64,000 bases of DNA from Maricaulis sp048270265 (GCF_048270265.1 NZ_JBLWTD010000003.1:62001-126000), one strand, 5' to 3'; shown: positions 1 through 8,691, numbered from the stretch's first letter. Notes: generated by a model not told the origin, from the letters alone. Made by a program: numbers and translations.

Positions 1-1
1 C

Positions 2-1273
2 GAAACCGCGGTCAAACTCCGCGATGCCGGACTGTTCGAAGGGCCCGTCATTTGCGTTGGCGGTTGCGAGACCGCCGGGGCCACCACGCTGGATCTGACG
101 CTGGAGACCGAGATTGTTCTGCCCGATCCGCCAGTCGAGGCGGCCGAAACGCTGACGATCTGCTGGACCTCGGGCACCGAGGCGACGCCGAAGGGCGTGC
201 CGCGTCACCATGATCACTGGCGCGTCAATGGCGAAGCCCTGGTCGAGGCGACGGGGCTGCAGGATGGGGACGTCCTGCTCAATCCCTTCCCCCTGATCAA
301 TATCGCGGCCTTTGGCGGCGTGGTCATGCCCTGGCTTCTGCGCGCCGGGACCATGGTGCAGCATCACCCCTTTGATGCCGGGATATTCCTCGACCAGCTC
401 ATCTCCGAGCGGATCAATTATACCGTGGCGCCGCCGGCTATTCTCAACATGCTGTTGAAGAACGAATCCATGCTGGCCGGTGCGGATCTTTCCCATCTGC
501 GCTGCCTCGGCTCCGGCTCGGCGCCGCTGTCGCCCTGGATGGTGCGCGGCTGGCAGGAACGCCATGGCGTGCCGGTGATGAATGTATTCGGGTCCAATGA
601 AGGCTGTTCGCTCTTTTCCTCCTCGCTTGATGTCGCAGATCCGGACCTGCGCGCGCGGCTGTTCCCGCGTTTCGGCGTCGAGGGGCTTGGCTGGAATTCA
701 AGCTTTGCCTCCAAGGTGCGCACGCGACTGGTTGATCCGGAGACCGAAGAAATCATCACCGTGTCCGGCCGGCCGGGAGAGTTGAGGCTGGATGGCGCGA
801 TGGTGTTTGACGGCTACTGGCAGGCTGGCGAACTCGACAAGTCCTGTTTCGACGGGGACGGCTATTTCCGTACCGGCGACCTGTTCGAGATCGCGGCCGA
901 TGACGGCGAGCGCTTCTATCACTTCGTGGGGCGCAGCAAGGAAATCATCATCCGCGGCGGGGTGAATATCTCGCCCGCCGAGCTTGATTCCATGATCGAG
1001 GGGCATCCGGCCGTTCGCGAGGTTGCCTGTATCGGCTTTTCCGATGAGCGGTTGGGCGAGCGCGTGTGCGCTGTCGTGGCACTGAAGCCCGGACAATCCC
1101 TCTCCCTTGAAGAGCTGACCGGCTTCCTCAGGGATGAGGCGCTGGCGACCTACAAATTGCCGGAGCGGCTAAAGATCGTCGATGCCCTGCCCAGGAACCC
1201 GCTGGGCAAGATCCTGCGCCGCGAGCTGACCGCCGAACCAGAAATATCAAGCCAGTCCGAGGGAGTGAATTGA
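2..1273 (+). CDS. AMP-dependent acyl-CoA ligase/synthetase (5' end outside window)
   Basis: This ANL-superfamily adenylating enzyme would activate a carboxylic acid to its acyl-CoA through an acyl-AMP, in the cytoplasm. The reading frame is open from base 2, so the true start lies upstream. The GTG near 197 sits inside the conserved TSGTEATPKGVPR nucleotide-binding motif and cannot be the start. Further family motifs follow in order: FRTGDL, the hinge motif GRSKEIIIRGGVNISPAELD, and the C-terminal NPLGKILRRE with the catalytic lysine. Its stop overlaps the start of the next gene (TGATG), so it probably heads a catabolic operon with the NTF2-fold proteins downstream. The substrate is unknown. 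A long-chain, aromatic or isoprenoid acid are all possible; the thiolases and dehydrogenases nearby favour something degraded by beta-oxidation. Confidence 0.93.
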   Translation, partial: ETAVKLRDAGLFEGPVICVGGCETAGATTLDLTLETEIVLPDPPVEAAETLTICWTSGTEATPKGVPRHHDHWRVNGEALVEATGLQDGDVLLNPFPLINIAAFGGVVMPWLLRAGTMVQHHPFDAGIFLDQLISERINYTVAPPAILNMLLKNESMLAGADLSHLRCLGSGSAPLSPWMVRGWQERHGVPVMNVFGSNEGCSLFSSSLDVADPDLRARLFPRFGVEGLGWNSSFASKVRTRLVDPETEEIITVSGRPGELRLDGAMVFDGYWQAGELDKSCFDGDGYFRTGDLFEIAADDGERFYHFVGRSKEIIIRGGVNISPAELDSMIEGHPAVREVACIGFSDERLGERVCAVVALKPGQSLSLEELTGFLRDEALATYKLPERLKIVDALPRNPLGKILRRELTAEPEISSQSEGVN

Positions 1274-1689
1274 TGAGTGGAATCGAGACCGTCAACGGGA
1301 TCATCGCCGCCTGGAAGGCCGGCGATGTCGACGGGGTGCTGGAGCACCTGTGTGAGGATGTGGTGTATCACTACCATGTCGGATCCCGCCCGCTGCGCGG
1401 CCGCGATGCGGTGCGGCGTTTCCTTGAGCGATTTGGTGCCGGCCAGACCCAGATCCGCTGGGAGATCATGCACTGGGCCCAGGCGGGTGACCGGCTTTTC
1501 GTCGAGGGTATCGACGACTATGTCGGCGCAGACGGGCGCCATATCCGCCTGCCCTATGCTGGTGTGTTCGAGTTCCGTGATGGCCGAGTTGCCGGCTGGC
1601 GCGACTATATCGATGCAGCTGTCATTGCCGCTGCCCGGGCAGGCGAACCGAATGCCGACTGGCTGGACGATATCATGCAATCGACCTGA
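1273..1689 (+). CDS. NTF2-fold protein, limonene-1,2-epoxide hydrolase-like
   Basis: A 138-residue cytoplasmic protein with a cone-shaped NTF2-like fold. The C-terminal half has the pattern typical of limonene-epoxide-hydrolase relatives (RLPYAGVFEFRDGRVAGWRDY). The aspartate in WRDYID and the one in EGIDD line up with catalytic acids of that family. The arginine normally two residues before the second acid is glycine here, and the usual Tyr-x-Asn pair is altered. Epoxide hydrolysis is therefore not assured; an isomerase, dehydratase or ring-opening role is possible. The ATG at 1273 overlaps the ligase stop, indicating translational coupling. It is one of four NTF2-fold genes in this cluster. 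Confidence 0.85.
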   Translation: MSGIETVNGIIAAWKAGDVDGVLEHLCEDVVYHYHVGSRPLRGRDAVRRFLERFGAGQTQIRWEIMHWAQAGDRLFVEGIDDYVGADGRHIRLPYAGVFEFRDGRVAGWRDYIDAAVIAAARAGEPNADWLDDIMQST

Positions 1690-1705
1690 TCTGGCGATAA
1701 CGCGC

Positions 1706-1740
1706 TTGACGTAGTTGAATTCCACCTCTCTTATGACTTG
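1706..1740 (+). promoter_or_regulatory. possible sigma-70-type promoter before the lipoprotein gene
   Basis: A TTGACG hexamer at 1706-1711 is followed, after a rather long 19-base spacer, by TTATGA at 1731-1736 in the short gap upstream of the lipoprotein gene at 1769. The match is modest and the spacing is not ideal, so this is only a candidate internal promoter. Confidence 0.3.
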
Positions 1741-1768
1741 CATACAAAAACCAACGGGGAGAATTCCA

Positions 1769-2248
1769 ATGCGTACCACACTTATCGCCCTTACTGCCGG
1801 GCTGCTCACCATGGGCTGCGCCCAGGGGCAGGTCGAAGAATCCGCCGCCACCGATCCGCGCGTCGCTGTTGTCATGGACATGGTTGATGCCTGGAACACC
1901 CGCGACTGGGACCGCATCAACAGCCTGTTTGCTGAAGACGGATCGCTGCATTCCATGATGGTCGAGCCGGTTGTCGGCCGCGAAGCCATTGGCGAGCGCA
2001 TCGGCCATCTCGGTGCAGGCCTCGAGACCATCACACTGAACATCCGCCATGTCGGCCTCGTCGATAATGTCGTCTTCCTCGAGCGCACCGACGAGTTTGT
2101 CTATAACGGCCATGCCGGTTCGGTGCCTGTCGTTGGCGTGATCGAGGTTGAAGACGGCCTGATCACCGAATGGCGCGAATATTATGACCGTGCCGAACTG
2201 CTCGAGGCCCTTGGTCTCACCACGGACTTTGACTCGGCCGGGCGGTGA
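1769..2248 (+). CDS. NTF2-fold (SnoaL/LEH-like) lipoprotein
   Basis: A 159-residue protein with a lipoprotein signal: a short hydrophobic stretch ending in LLTMGC, with lipidation expected at Cys17. After export it would sit in the periplasm or on the outer membrane. The rest is an NTF2-like domain. It keeps the Arg-x-Asp pair (LERTDEF) of limonene epoxide hydrolases, but the second acid is in WREYYD instead of WRDYFD. The ATG at 1769 was chosen because GGGGAG lies just upstream and because the upstream extension would bury the signal peptide. The stop overlaps the GTG of the MFS gene. An exported NTF2-fold catabolic protein is unusual; it may bind or modify the substrate before import. Confidence 0.82.
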   Translation: MRTTLIALTAGLLTMGCAQGQVEESAATDPRVAVVMDMVDAWNTRDWDRINSLFAEDGSLHSMMVEPVVGREAIGERIGHLGAGLETITLNIRHVGLVDNVVFLERTDEFVYNGHAGSVPVVGVIEVEDGLITEWREYYDRAELLEALGLTTDFDSAGR

Positions 2249-3606
2249 GCGTGACTGACGCAACGGGCGAAACCAGCCCCGCAAATGCTGCAGAGGAGGC
2301 GGGGCGCTACCCGCCTCCTCTGGTCGCATGGCTGACCGTGGCCGTGCTTTTCGTCGCCTATATATTTTCCTTCATCGACCGTATGATCATCGGCCTTCTG
2401 GTTGAGCCGATGAAGGCCGATCTCAATCTCACCGATACCCAGATCAGCCTGTTGCAGGGTCTGGCGTTCGCGATCTTCTACACGCTTGTCGGCCTGCCGC
2501 TGGGGCGTCTGATCGACCGGGCCGCGCGCCTGCGTGTGGCCGCTGTCGGTGTCGCCCTGTGGAGTCTGATGACGGCGTCCTGTGGCCTCGCTGGCCAGTA
2601 CTGGCAGCTCTTCCTCGCGCGGATGGGTGTCGGTGTGGGCGAGGCGACCCTGTCGCCGGCGGCCTATTCCATTATCTCCGACAGCTTCCCGCAACGCCGC
2701 ATGGGCCTCGCGATGGGCCTGTACGGGCTTGGATCTGCGGTGGGTGCCGGGCTTGCCTTCTTCATCGGCGCAGCCGTTATCCAGTTTGTCGTGGCGGCCG
2801 ACGCGCTCTACCTGCCGATCATCGGCGAAGTGCGGGCGTGGCAGGCAACCTTCATGATCGTCGGTATCCCCGGCCTGGCCATCGCTGTTGTGCTGGCGCT
2901 CATGCCGGAACCCGCGCGTCTGGTCTCAAGTGATCCGCTGGCCGACAAGGTTCAGATCCCCCTCAAGGCGATTGCCGCCTTCCTGCGCCGCCGGGCCGGG
3001 GCCGTCCTGGGCCTTTGCTTTGCGACCGGCATGGTCAATTTCGCCGTCTTTGCGGCCATCTCATGGTTCCCGGTCTTCCTGATGCGGGTGCACGGAATGC
3101 CCCTGGTCGATGCAGGCCAGCTCGCCGGCGGTTGTCTCATCCTGGGCGGGCTCATCGGCCTGGTCGGTGGTGGCTGGCTGACCGACAGGCTGGGTGGCCA
3201 GCCAGCGGGACGCCTCGCATTCTGTGGCTTCGCCGCCATGATTGGCACGGTCGGTGCCGTCGTCTTCCCGCTCAGCAATAATCTCTGGGTGACGGCGATC
3301 GCCTTCGTGATCTTCTTCGCAACGGCAGCTGTGCCGATCGGAGCAGCTGCGACGGCCTTGCAACAGCTCACGCCCAACCGGATGCGGGCGACGGTGTCAG
3401 CGGTCTACCTGTTCATCGTCAACATCATCGGTCTCGGCGCGGGACCGACGGCAACGGCGCTTCTGGGGGACATCTTGTTTCCTTATGAAAGTGGCATTCG
3501 GTATGCGATCGCAATCGCATCACCCGCCGCCTTTGCGCTGGCAGCCTTCTTGTTTTTCCTCGCGGCCAGATATGCGAAGCGCGAGTTGAAAACGATCGAC
3601 GTATAG
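2245..3606 (+). CDS. MFS transporter, spinster-like
   Basis: A 453-residue inner-membrane transporter of the major facilitator superfamily with about 12 predicted helices. The first helix contains YIFSFIDRMIIGLL, and the loop between helices 2 and 3 has the MFS signature-like GLPLGRLIDRAARLR. The GVGEATLSPAAYSIISDSF segment is typical of the spinster-like branch, common in steroid- and aromatic-degrading alphaproteobacteria. The GTG start at 2245 overlaps the preceding stop. It probably moves the cluster's substrate or an intermediate across the inner membrane; direction and substrate cannot be told from sequence. Confidence 0.9.
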   Translation: MSVTDATGETSPANAAEEAGRYPPPLVAWLTVAVLFVAYIFSFIDRMIIGLLVEPMKADLNLTDTQISLLQGLAFAIFYTLVGLPLGRLIDRAARLRVAAVGVALWSLMTASCGLAGQYWQLFLARMGVGVGEATLSPAAYSIISDSFPQRRMGLAMGLYGLGSAVGAGLAFFIGAAVIQFVVAADALYLPIIGEVRAWQATFMIVGIPGLAIAVVLALMPEPARLVSSDPLADKVQIPLKAIAAFLRRRAGAVLGLCFATGMVNFAVFAAISWFPVFLMRVHGMPLVDAGQLAGGCLILGGLIGLVGGGWLTDRLGGQPAGRLAFCGFAAMIGTVGAVVFPLSNNLWVTAIAFVIFFATAAVPIGAAATALQQLTPNRMRATVSAVYLFIVNIIGLGAGPTATALLGDILFPYESGIRYAIAIASPAAFALAAFLFFLAARYAKRELKTIDV

Positions 3607-3612
3607 CCTGGC

Positions 3613-3654
3613 CGGGATGCGCGAGCCCCGCCTGATCGGGGGTTGCGCATCCCG
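3613..3654 (+). terminator. long hairpin after the MFS gene
   Basis: Bases 3613-3630 and 3637-3654 form an 18-base stem with two mismatches around a 6-base loop, starting 7 bases after the MFS stop. No T-run follows, so it may be a factor-dependent terminator or an mRNA-stabilising hairpin. Confidence 0.55.
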
Positions 3655-3826
3655 CAGCGCTGTCTGCGCCTCACCGACTCTGCGACATAAACGCCGGATA
3701 CTGATGATGTGAGATGCAGACCGAGGGTTGTGTGGTAATACCATCTACGTCGTTAATGCTTGGGGCAGGGGGCCGGGCTTCCCGGGTTTGCATCAGGTCT
3801 CGACTGTCGCATTCTATGAGGCGCAG

Positions 3827-4792
3827 ATGGCCAAGAAATTTATCAGAACCTGCTCGATCTGGCGGACGCTGGAGGTCGTTGGTGATACGTCGACCCTGCT
3901 GATCCTTGAGGCCAGCTGGCTGGGTGCCCGCCGCTTTGAGGATTTTCGCAATCGCACCGGCTTGCTGAAGCCCCTGCTGAGCGACCGGCTCAAGCGCCTT
4001 CTCGCGGCCGAGATATTCGAGCGCCGCCTCTATTCCGAAGCCCCGCGCCGTTTCGAGTACCAGATGACCCAGAAGGGGCGTGACCTCTACTGGACCGCCC
4101 TGATGATGCTGCGCTGGGAGCGGCACTGGGCGCCGCCCGAGGGCAAGATCGAAATCATCCTGCGCCACAAGACGTGCGGCCAGGTGTTCGATCCGACGCC
4201 GGTCTGTAACGCATGCCGCGAAGAAGTCACCGCGCATGATGTCGACTGGAGCGAAGGCCCGGGCGTCGGCCTGATGGCCGCGACCTATAGCCGGCGACGT
4301 CGCTATCGCGACATGGCTGCCGACCGGCCCGCCGAATCCACCCTGCTCGATCATGTGGCCCAGATCACCGGGGATCGCTGGGCCAGTCTCGTCCTGCGCT
4401 CGATTTTCACCGGGTTACGCAAGTTCGACGAGATCTGCGACGATACCGCAATCGCGACCAATATCCTGTCGGAACGCCTGAGCTGGTTGTGCACCATCGG
4501 CGTCCTCACCATGCACCAGTACAGCGACCGGCCGGCCCGGTTTGAATACCGGCTGACGCCGAAGGGGATCGATTATTATCCGATCCTGCTGATGCTGCTG
4601 AAGTGGGGCGACAAGTACTATGTCGCACCGGAGGGGCCGCCCTTGTTGCTGAAGCACCGGCCCTGCGGCGCTGATCTCGAGGCGATGGTTGTCTGTTCAT
4701 CCTGCCGTGAGCCGGTTGGGCCGCAGGAGGTTGAATACGAGGTTGTCGAAACGCGGCCTATCCGCGATCTGGATCAGTCCGCCGCGTCCTGA
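3827..4792 (+). CDS. Tandem HxlR-type winged-helix transcriptional regulator with Cys motifs
   Basis: A 321-residue protein carrying two HxlR-like winged-helix domains in tandem (about residues 5-110 and 165-270). Each has the family pattern of a GD-(T/R)-W-type first helix, a DRLKRLL or ERLSWLC recognition segment, and a wing ending in FEYQMTQKG or FEYRLTPKG. After each winged helix comes a short segment with a single Cys followed by CxxC (KTCGQ then VCNACRE; RPCGA then VCSSCRE), which may bind zinc or sense redox or thiol compounds. The start at ATG 3827 has GAGG five bases upstream; the upstream in-frame region lacks family similarity. HxlR proteins normally dimerise, so the tandem form may work as a one-chain dimer. 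It probably controls this catabolic cluster. Confidence 0.85.
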   Translation: MAKKFIRTCSIWRTLEVVGDTSTLLILEASWLGARRFEDFRNRTGLLKPLLSDRLKRLLAAEIFERRLYSEAPRRFEYQMTQKGRDLYWTALMMLRWERHWAPPEGKIEIILRHKTCGQVFDPTPVCNACREEVTAHDVDWSEGPGVGLMAATYSRRRRYRDMAADRPAESTLLDHVAQITGDRWASLVLRSIFTGLRKFDEICDDTAIATNILSERLSWLCTIGVLTMHQYSDRPARFEYRLTPKGIDYYPILLMLLKWGDKYYVAPEGPPLLLKHRPCGADLEAMVVCSSCREPVGPQEVEYEVVETRPIRDLDQSAAS

Positions 4793-4844
4793 GCTCCGCA
4801 CAACATCACTTGCAATAACAAACCTACCCCCCTATCCTCGGGGG

Positions 4845-5816
4845 ATGACAAGATATTCTTCCCATTCTGATCGATCCGATCATCCTGATGACAGCGGCAG
4901 GGTCGTTGTCGTCACCGGTGCAGGCAAGGGGCTGGGCGAGGCGTTCGCGAAAGCCTGGGCAGCGCGTGGCGCCCATGTCGTGGTCAGCAATCGGCGCCGC
5001 CCCGGCGCTCCGGACGATGCGGGCCGCGTTGTCGAGGAGATCCGCAGTTCAGGCGGCCAGGCCGTTGCCGAGTATTCCGACATGGCGGACCCCGGTGCCG
5101 GCGAGGCGGTGGTCGGCGCGGCCATCAAGGCCTTCGGGCGTCTGGACGCGGTGATCGCCAATGCCGGCACCAGTGGTCCGGCCCGCAAGCTGACGCAGGG
5201 TTCACTCGCAGATTTTCGCGATGTGATGGAAACCAATTTCTTTGCCAATATCGCCCTGGCCGAGGCTGCGCAGGGGCCATTGCGGGCGTCTCCTTCGGGT
5301 CGCTTCCTGCTGATCTCATCGTCAGCCGGCCTGTATGGTGTGAGGGGACGTGCGCCCTATGCGGCGTCAAAGGGCGCTCTCAACGCCTTTGCCATGTCGC
5401 TTGCGAGCGAATGGCGCCGCGACGGGGTCGGGGTCAATGTTCTCGCGCCCTATGCCGCGACCCGCATGACTGATGCTCCCGACCTCGATCCCGCCCTGGC
5501 AGCGGCAATCGCGCCCGGCAATGTCGGTTCCGCTGCGGTGTGGTTGAGCAGTGCGGCCTGCCGCCAGAGCGGAGAAATATGGGTCAGCGGGGCCGGTTGG
5601 CTCCGGCGGGCGCAGATGGTCGAAGGGCGTGGTGCCACCGCGGCGCCCGACATGTCGGCCGAGGATGTGCAAGCCCTGGCCGGGACGCTGCGGGGCCTCG
5701 ACGATGTTCGCGGTTTCGCGGGCGCCGAAGCGGCCTTTGCGGATCTGATCCACGAATGCCAAAGGGCGCGTGCGTCCGAGGCCCGGCCTTCAGTCACAGG
5801 AAGCGGCACCGCATGA
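4845..5816 (+). CDS. Short-chain dehydrogenase, HSD17B4/multifunctional-enzyme-like
   Basis: A 323-residue SDR. The cofactor motif TGAGKGLG is at residues 24-31 and the catalytic YAASK has Tyr172 and Lys176. The overall pattern resembles the (3R)-hydroxyacyl-CoA dehydrogenase part of peroxisomal multifunctional enzyme type 2, including a C-terminal extension of about 70 residues beyond the Rossmann core. The likely reaction is NAD(P)-dependent oxidation of a hydroxyacyl-CoA or hydroxy-ring intermediate. ATG 4845 was chosen although its G-run is directly adjacent; an earlier in-frame start would overlap the regulator gene. Its end overlaps the next start by four bases (ATGA), so the two are co-translated. 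Confidence 0.88.
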   Translation: MTRYSSHSDRSDHPDDSGRVVVVTGAGKGLGEAFAKAWAARGAHVVVSNRRRPGAPDDAGRVVEEIRSSGGQAVAEYSDMADPGAGEAVVGAAIKAFGRLDAVIANAGTSGPARKLTQGSLADFRDVMETNFFANIALAEAAQGPLRASPSGRFLLISSSAGLYGVRGRAPYAASKGALNAFAMSLASEWRRDGVGVNVLAPYAATRMTDAPDLDPALAAAIAPGNVGSAAVWLSSAACRQSGEIWVSGAGWLRRAQMVEGRGATAAPDMSAEDVQALAGTLRGLDDVRGFAGAEAAFADLIHECQRARASEARPSVTGSGTA

Positions 5817-6865
5817 AAATCATCCAGTGGGCTACCGGCGCGATGGGCAAGACCTGTTTGCGGGCCGTCATCGACCGGCCTGATCTCGAACTGGTCGGCC
5901 TTTATGTCTATGGCGAGCGCAAGGCCGGGCTGGACGCCGGCGAGATTGCACGACGCCCCGCCACCGGTGTGTTCGCGACGCAATCGATCGAGGAGATTCT
6001 GGCGCTGGACGCCGATGTCGTCATCCATGCCGCGCGGCTGGATCCGCCCTTCGAACGCCATGATGGTGACATCCAGCGCCTGCTCCGCTCGGGCAAGAAT
6101 GTGATCAGCATCAATGGCGGCAGCTTCCCGCCTTTCTGGCCACAAGAGCGCCAGGCCTCCTTCCAGGCAGCTTGTGCCGAGGGCCAGACCAGTTTCATGG
6201 GCGCCGGTCTCAATCCCGGTTTCGGGGCCGAGAAGCTGGCCGTTCTGGCGACGGGCGTGTGCTCGGACGTCACCAGCATCTCGCTGCGCGAACTGGTCGA
6301 TTGCCGCGCGGTGAAGAGCGCCCCCTATGTATTCGATATCATTGGCTTCGGATCGGAGCCCGGAAAGGTGGACCCAAACCATCCCGACTGGGTGCCGGGC
6401 CAGACGATGAACGCGCTTTTCCGTGAAGTTGTGGGCTGCGTGGCAGACCGGCTCGGCTGGAAACTCGACGGCGTCAAGACAGCCCACATGCTGCGGCCGG
6501 CGCAGAGCGATCTCGAGATTGCCGCCGGCGTGATCCGCGCCGGTACGACCGCCCGGATCGACTGGAACTGGCTGGGTATCGAGGGCGGCGAGACACGCGT
6601 CGATCTCGGTATTGGCTGGACGATGGAGGCGCCGGCCGCGGGCGAGGCGCCGCCACCGCTCTGGACCATTCGCGTCGATGGAACCCCCTCGGTGAAGCTG
6701 GATTTCGATCTCGAGACGCCAAGCGGATGGACCGCCCGGACGACCGCCGAGCAACTTGGTGTGGCGGGCGCGGTCATCAATGCGATTCCGGCCGTCATTG
6801 CGGCGCCGCCAGGCTTGCAGCCCGCGCCCCTGGCGACGCATTTCCACGCATTCAGGCGCGCCTGA
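5813..6865 (+). CDS. NAD(P)-dependent dehydrogenase, dihydrodipicolinate-reductase-like
   Basis: A 350-residue cytoplasmic oxidoreductase. The N-terminal Rossmann fold starts at residue 1 with a glycine-rich motif in QWATGAMGK, and the C-terminal half matches the 2,4-diaminopentanoate-dehydrogenase-like domain. Relatives are common in actinobacteria and sphingomonads beside steroid and terpenoid catabolic genes, usually annotated as DapB-like. It is not expected to serve lysine synthesis, given its length and neighbours. It is translationally coupled to the SDR upstream. The substrate is unknown. Confidence 0.82.
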   Translation: MKIIQWATGAMGKTCLRAVIDRPDLELVGLYVYGERKAGLDAGEIARRPATGVFATQSIEEILALDADVVIHAARLDPPFERHDGDIQRLLRSGKNVISINGGSFPPFWPQERQASFQAACAEGQTSFMGAGLNPGFGAEKLAVLATGVCSDVTSISLRELVDCRAVKSAPYVFDIIGFGSEPGKVDPNHPDWVPGQTMNALFREVVGCVADRLGWKLDGVKTAHMLRPAQSDLEIAAGVIRAGTTARIDWNWLGIEGGETRVDLGIGWTMEAPAAGEAPPPLWTIRVDGTPSVKLDFDLETPSGWTARTTAEQLGVAGAVINAIPAVIAAPPGLQPAPLATHFHAFRRA

Positions 6866-6891
6866 AAACCAGCCGGCAAGGGGGAGACGAG

Positions 6892-7368
6892 ATGCAGACC
6901 AAATTCGAAGTGCTGCAGACGATCATCAAGTCATGGTGCGAAACCCAGGATGTCGAGGCCGTCATCGCCCACCTGACGGAAGATGTCGTCTGGCACTATT
7001 CCACGACCGCGGCGGCACCGAAGATCGGTCATGACGGCGCCCGTGAATTCCTGAAGGCCTACAAGCTCAAGGCCCGGCGGCCGAACTGGCGCATTTTCCG
7101 CGCGGCGGAGGCGGGCAATGCCCTTTTCGTTGAGGGTGCGGACGAGTTCGACACCGTCGAGGGCGGCCATGTCGCTGTGCCCTATATGGGCATCTTCGAA
7201 TTCGAGGGTCAGCGGATCAAGGCCTGGCGTGACTATTTCAATCCCGGGCTCGTCGCCGAAGGTGAGCGGGGTGTGTCACCGCCCGATTATGTCCGGGCCC
7301 TGCTGGACCGGCCTGTGCTGCCGGGTTCAGGGTCTCAGCCATCCCCAATTCAAGGAGTTGCATCATGA
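6892..7368 (+). CDS. NTF2-fold protein, limonene-1,2-epoxide hydrolase-like
   Basis: A 158-residue cytoplasmic NTF2-fold protein similar in layout to the one at 1273: a VVWHYS strand, EGADEF, then VPYMGIFEFEGQRIKAWRDY. The acid in WRDYF is kept but the arginine expected before the other acid is absent, so epoxide hydrolase activity is uncertain. ATG 6892 follows GGGGGAGA at ideal spacing; the longer open frame overlaps the upstream dehydrogenase and is rejected. It ends in an ATGA overlap with the next NTF2-fold gene, suggesting the two products act together or form a complex. Confidence 0.84.
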   Translation: MQTKFEVLQTIIKSWCETQDVEAVIAHLTEDVVWHYSTTAAAPKIGHDGAREFLKAYKLKARRPNWRIFRAAEAGNALFVEGADEFDTVEGGHVAVPYMGIFEFEGQRIKAWRDYFNPGLVAEGERGVSPPDYVRALLDRPVLPGSGSQPSPIQGVAS

Positions 7369-7910
7369 CGGCCCCCCCTATCCAGGAGGCAGAGCTGCGG
7401 GCCCTGCTCGACAAGCAGGCGATCAGCGAAATTCTGGTCCGCTATTGCCGCGGCGCCGACCGCGGCGATGCCGACCTCATTGCCGCCGCCTATCATGACG
7501 ACGCGATCGAGGATCACGGCGGCACCTTTCTCGGCCCCGCCTCCGACTACATCGCCATGTTGCGCAAGGTGCTCCCCAAGGCACCACGAATGACGCACGC
7601 GATCACCAATATGCTCATCGAACTCGATGGCGATACGGCGCTTGCCGAATGCTACATGATGACCTTTTCACGCAACGAAACGGCTGATGCCAGTTTCGAC
7701 AATCTGACCATGGCGCGCGCTATCGACCGGTTCGAACGCCGCGACGGGCGTTGGGGCATCGTCCATCGCCGCATTGCCTGGGAATGGAATCACGAAATGC
7801 CCCTGCTCGAGAGCTGGGGGCGTGGCGGCATCGCGCCGGACCCGTCCGTTCTCGTGCGCGGCACCAAGAAACCACATGATGTCCTCTACGAGGTTCAGGG
7901 AGCGAAATGA
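7365..7910 (+). CDS. SnoaL-like NTF2-fold protein
   Basis: A 181-residue protein of the SnoaL_4-type NTF2 branch. It starts with a helix bearing the typical LLDKQAISEILVRYCRGADR pattern and ends with a strand around WGIVHRRIAWEWN. Members include ring-hydroxylating-dioxygenase small-subunit-like folds, dehydratases and isomerases of catabolic clusters. Its start overlaps the previous NTF2 gene (ATGA) and its stop overlaps the next SDR (ATGATGA), so four consecutive genes are coupled. The specific reaction is unknown. Confidence 0.84.
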   Translation: MTAPPIQEAELRALLDKQAISEILVRYCRGADRGDADLIAAAYHDDAIEDHGGTFLGPASDYIAMLRKVLPKAPRMTHAITNMLIELDGDTALAECYMMTFSRNETADASFDNLTMARAIDRFERRDGRWGIVHRRIAWEWNHEMPLLESWGRGGIAPDPSVLVRGTKKPHDVLYEVQGAK

Positions 7911-8662
7911 TGAAAATTGAAGGTTGCACCGCCATTGTCACCGGCGGAAATCGCGGCATTGGTCTCGGCTTTGTCGAGGAATTGCTCAACCAGGGCGCTG
8001 CGCGGGTCTATGTTGCCTCGCGCGTGCTCGCCGATGCCCAGGCCATCGTTGCAAGGGATCCGGCCCGCGTTGTTGCGGTCGAGCTGGATGTCACGAAACC
8101 CGAACAGGTCGCCGCGGCTGCGGCTGCCTGCAAGGACGCCACCCTGGTGGTCAATAATGCCGGCCTTTGCACCATGGAGCGCCTCTACGACACCGATGAC
8201 AAGGATGCCGCGCGCCGGGAGATGGAAGTCAATTTCTTCGGCCCGCTCGAGATGAGCCGTGCCTTCGCACCGGTGATCTCGGGCAATGGTGGCGGCACGA
8301 TCATCAATGTCCTTTCCGCGGGCGGCATCGTCGCCGTGCCGGAAATGGGGGGGTATAGCCCGTCGAAATTTGCCAGCCGGGCAGCCAGCAATTGCCTGCG
8401 CGCTGAACTGGCGCCACTGGGTGTGCATGTCACGGCGCTGATTGTCGGTTCTGTCGAGACCCGCATGGCGGCACATGTGAAAAATGTCGCCCAATCCCAG
8501 CCAGTCGATATCGCAAAGGCCGGCCTGTGGGCCGCCGCGCGGGGAATTGACGAGCACGATACGGATCCACACGCGATCCAGGTCCGGGCGCATCAGGCGC
8601 GCGATCCCAAGGGGCTTGAGAAGGCGATGGCCAAACGCGTCAGCACGCCGCGCAAGGCCTAG
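7907..8662 (+). CDS. Short-chain dehydrogenase/reductase
   Basis: A 251-residue classical SDR of ordinary length. The cofactor motif TGGNRGIG is at residues 12-19, VNNAG follows, and the catalytic YSPSK has Tyr150 and Lys154. It likely interconverts a hydroxyl and a keto group on a pathway intermediate with NAD(P)H. Two ATGs (7907 and 7910) are possible starts. It is the last gene of the plus-strand cluster and is followed 30 bases later by a bidirectional terminator. Confidence 0.9.
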   Translation: MMKIEGCTAIVTGGNRGIGLGFVEELLNQGAARVYVASRVLADAQAIVARDPARVVAVELDVTKPEQVAAAAAACKDATLVVNNAGLCTMERLYDTDDKDAARREMEVNFFGPLEMSRAFAPVISGNGGGTIINVLSAGGIVAVPEMGGYSPSKFASRAASNCLRAELAPLGVHVTALIVGSVETRMAAHVKNVAQSQPVDIAKAGLWAAARGIDEHDTDPHAIQVRAHQARDPKGLEKAMAKRVSTPRKA

Positions 8663-8691
8663 TCTTCCAGCATCTCATTTTCGGGCAAGAA

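Noticed and set aside
4689..4844. Upstream extension of the SDR gene
   Set aside because: It overlaps the end of the HxlR regulator and shows no SDR similarity.
5813..6865. DapB-like gene as a lysine-biosynthesis enzyme
   Set aside because: The protein is about 80 residues longer than DapB, its C-terminal domain is of another type, and it sits in a catabolic cluster.
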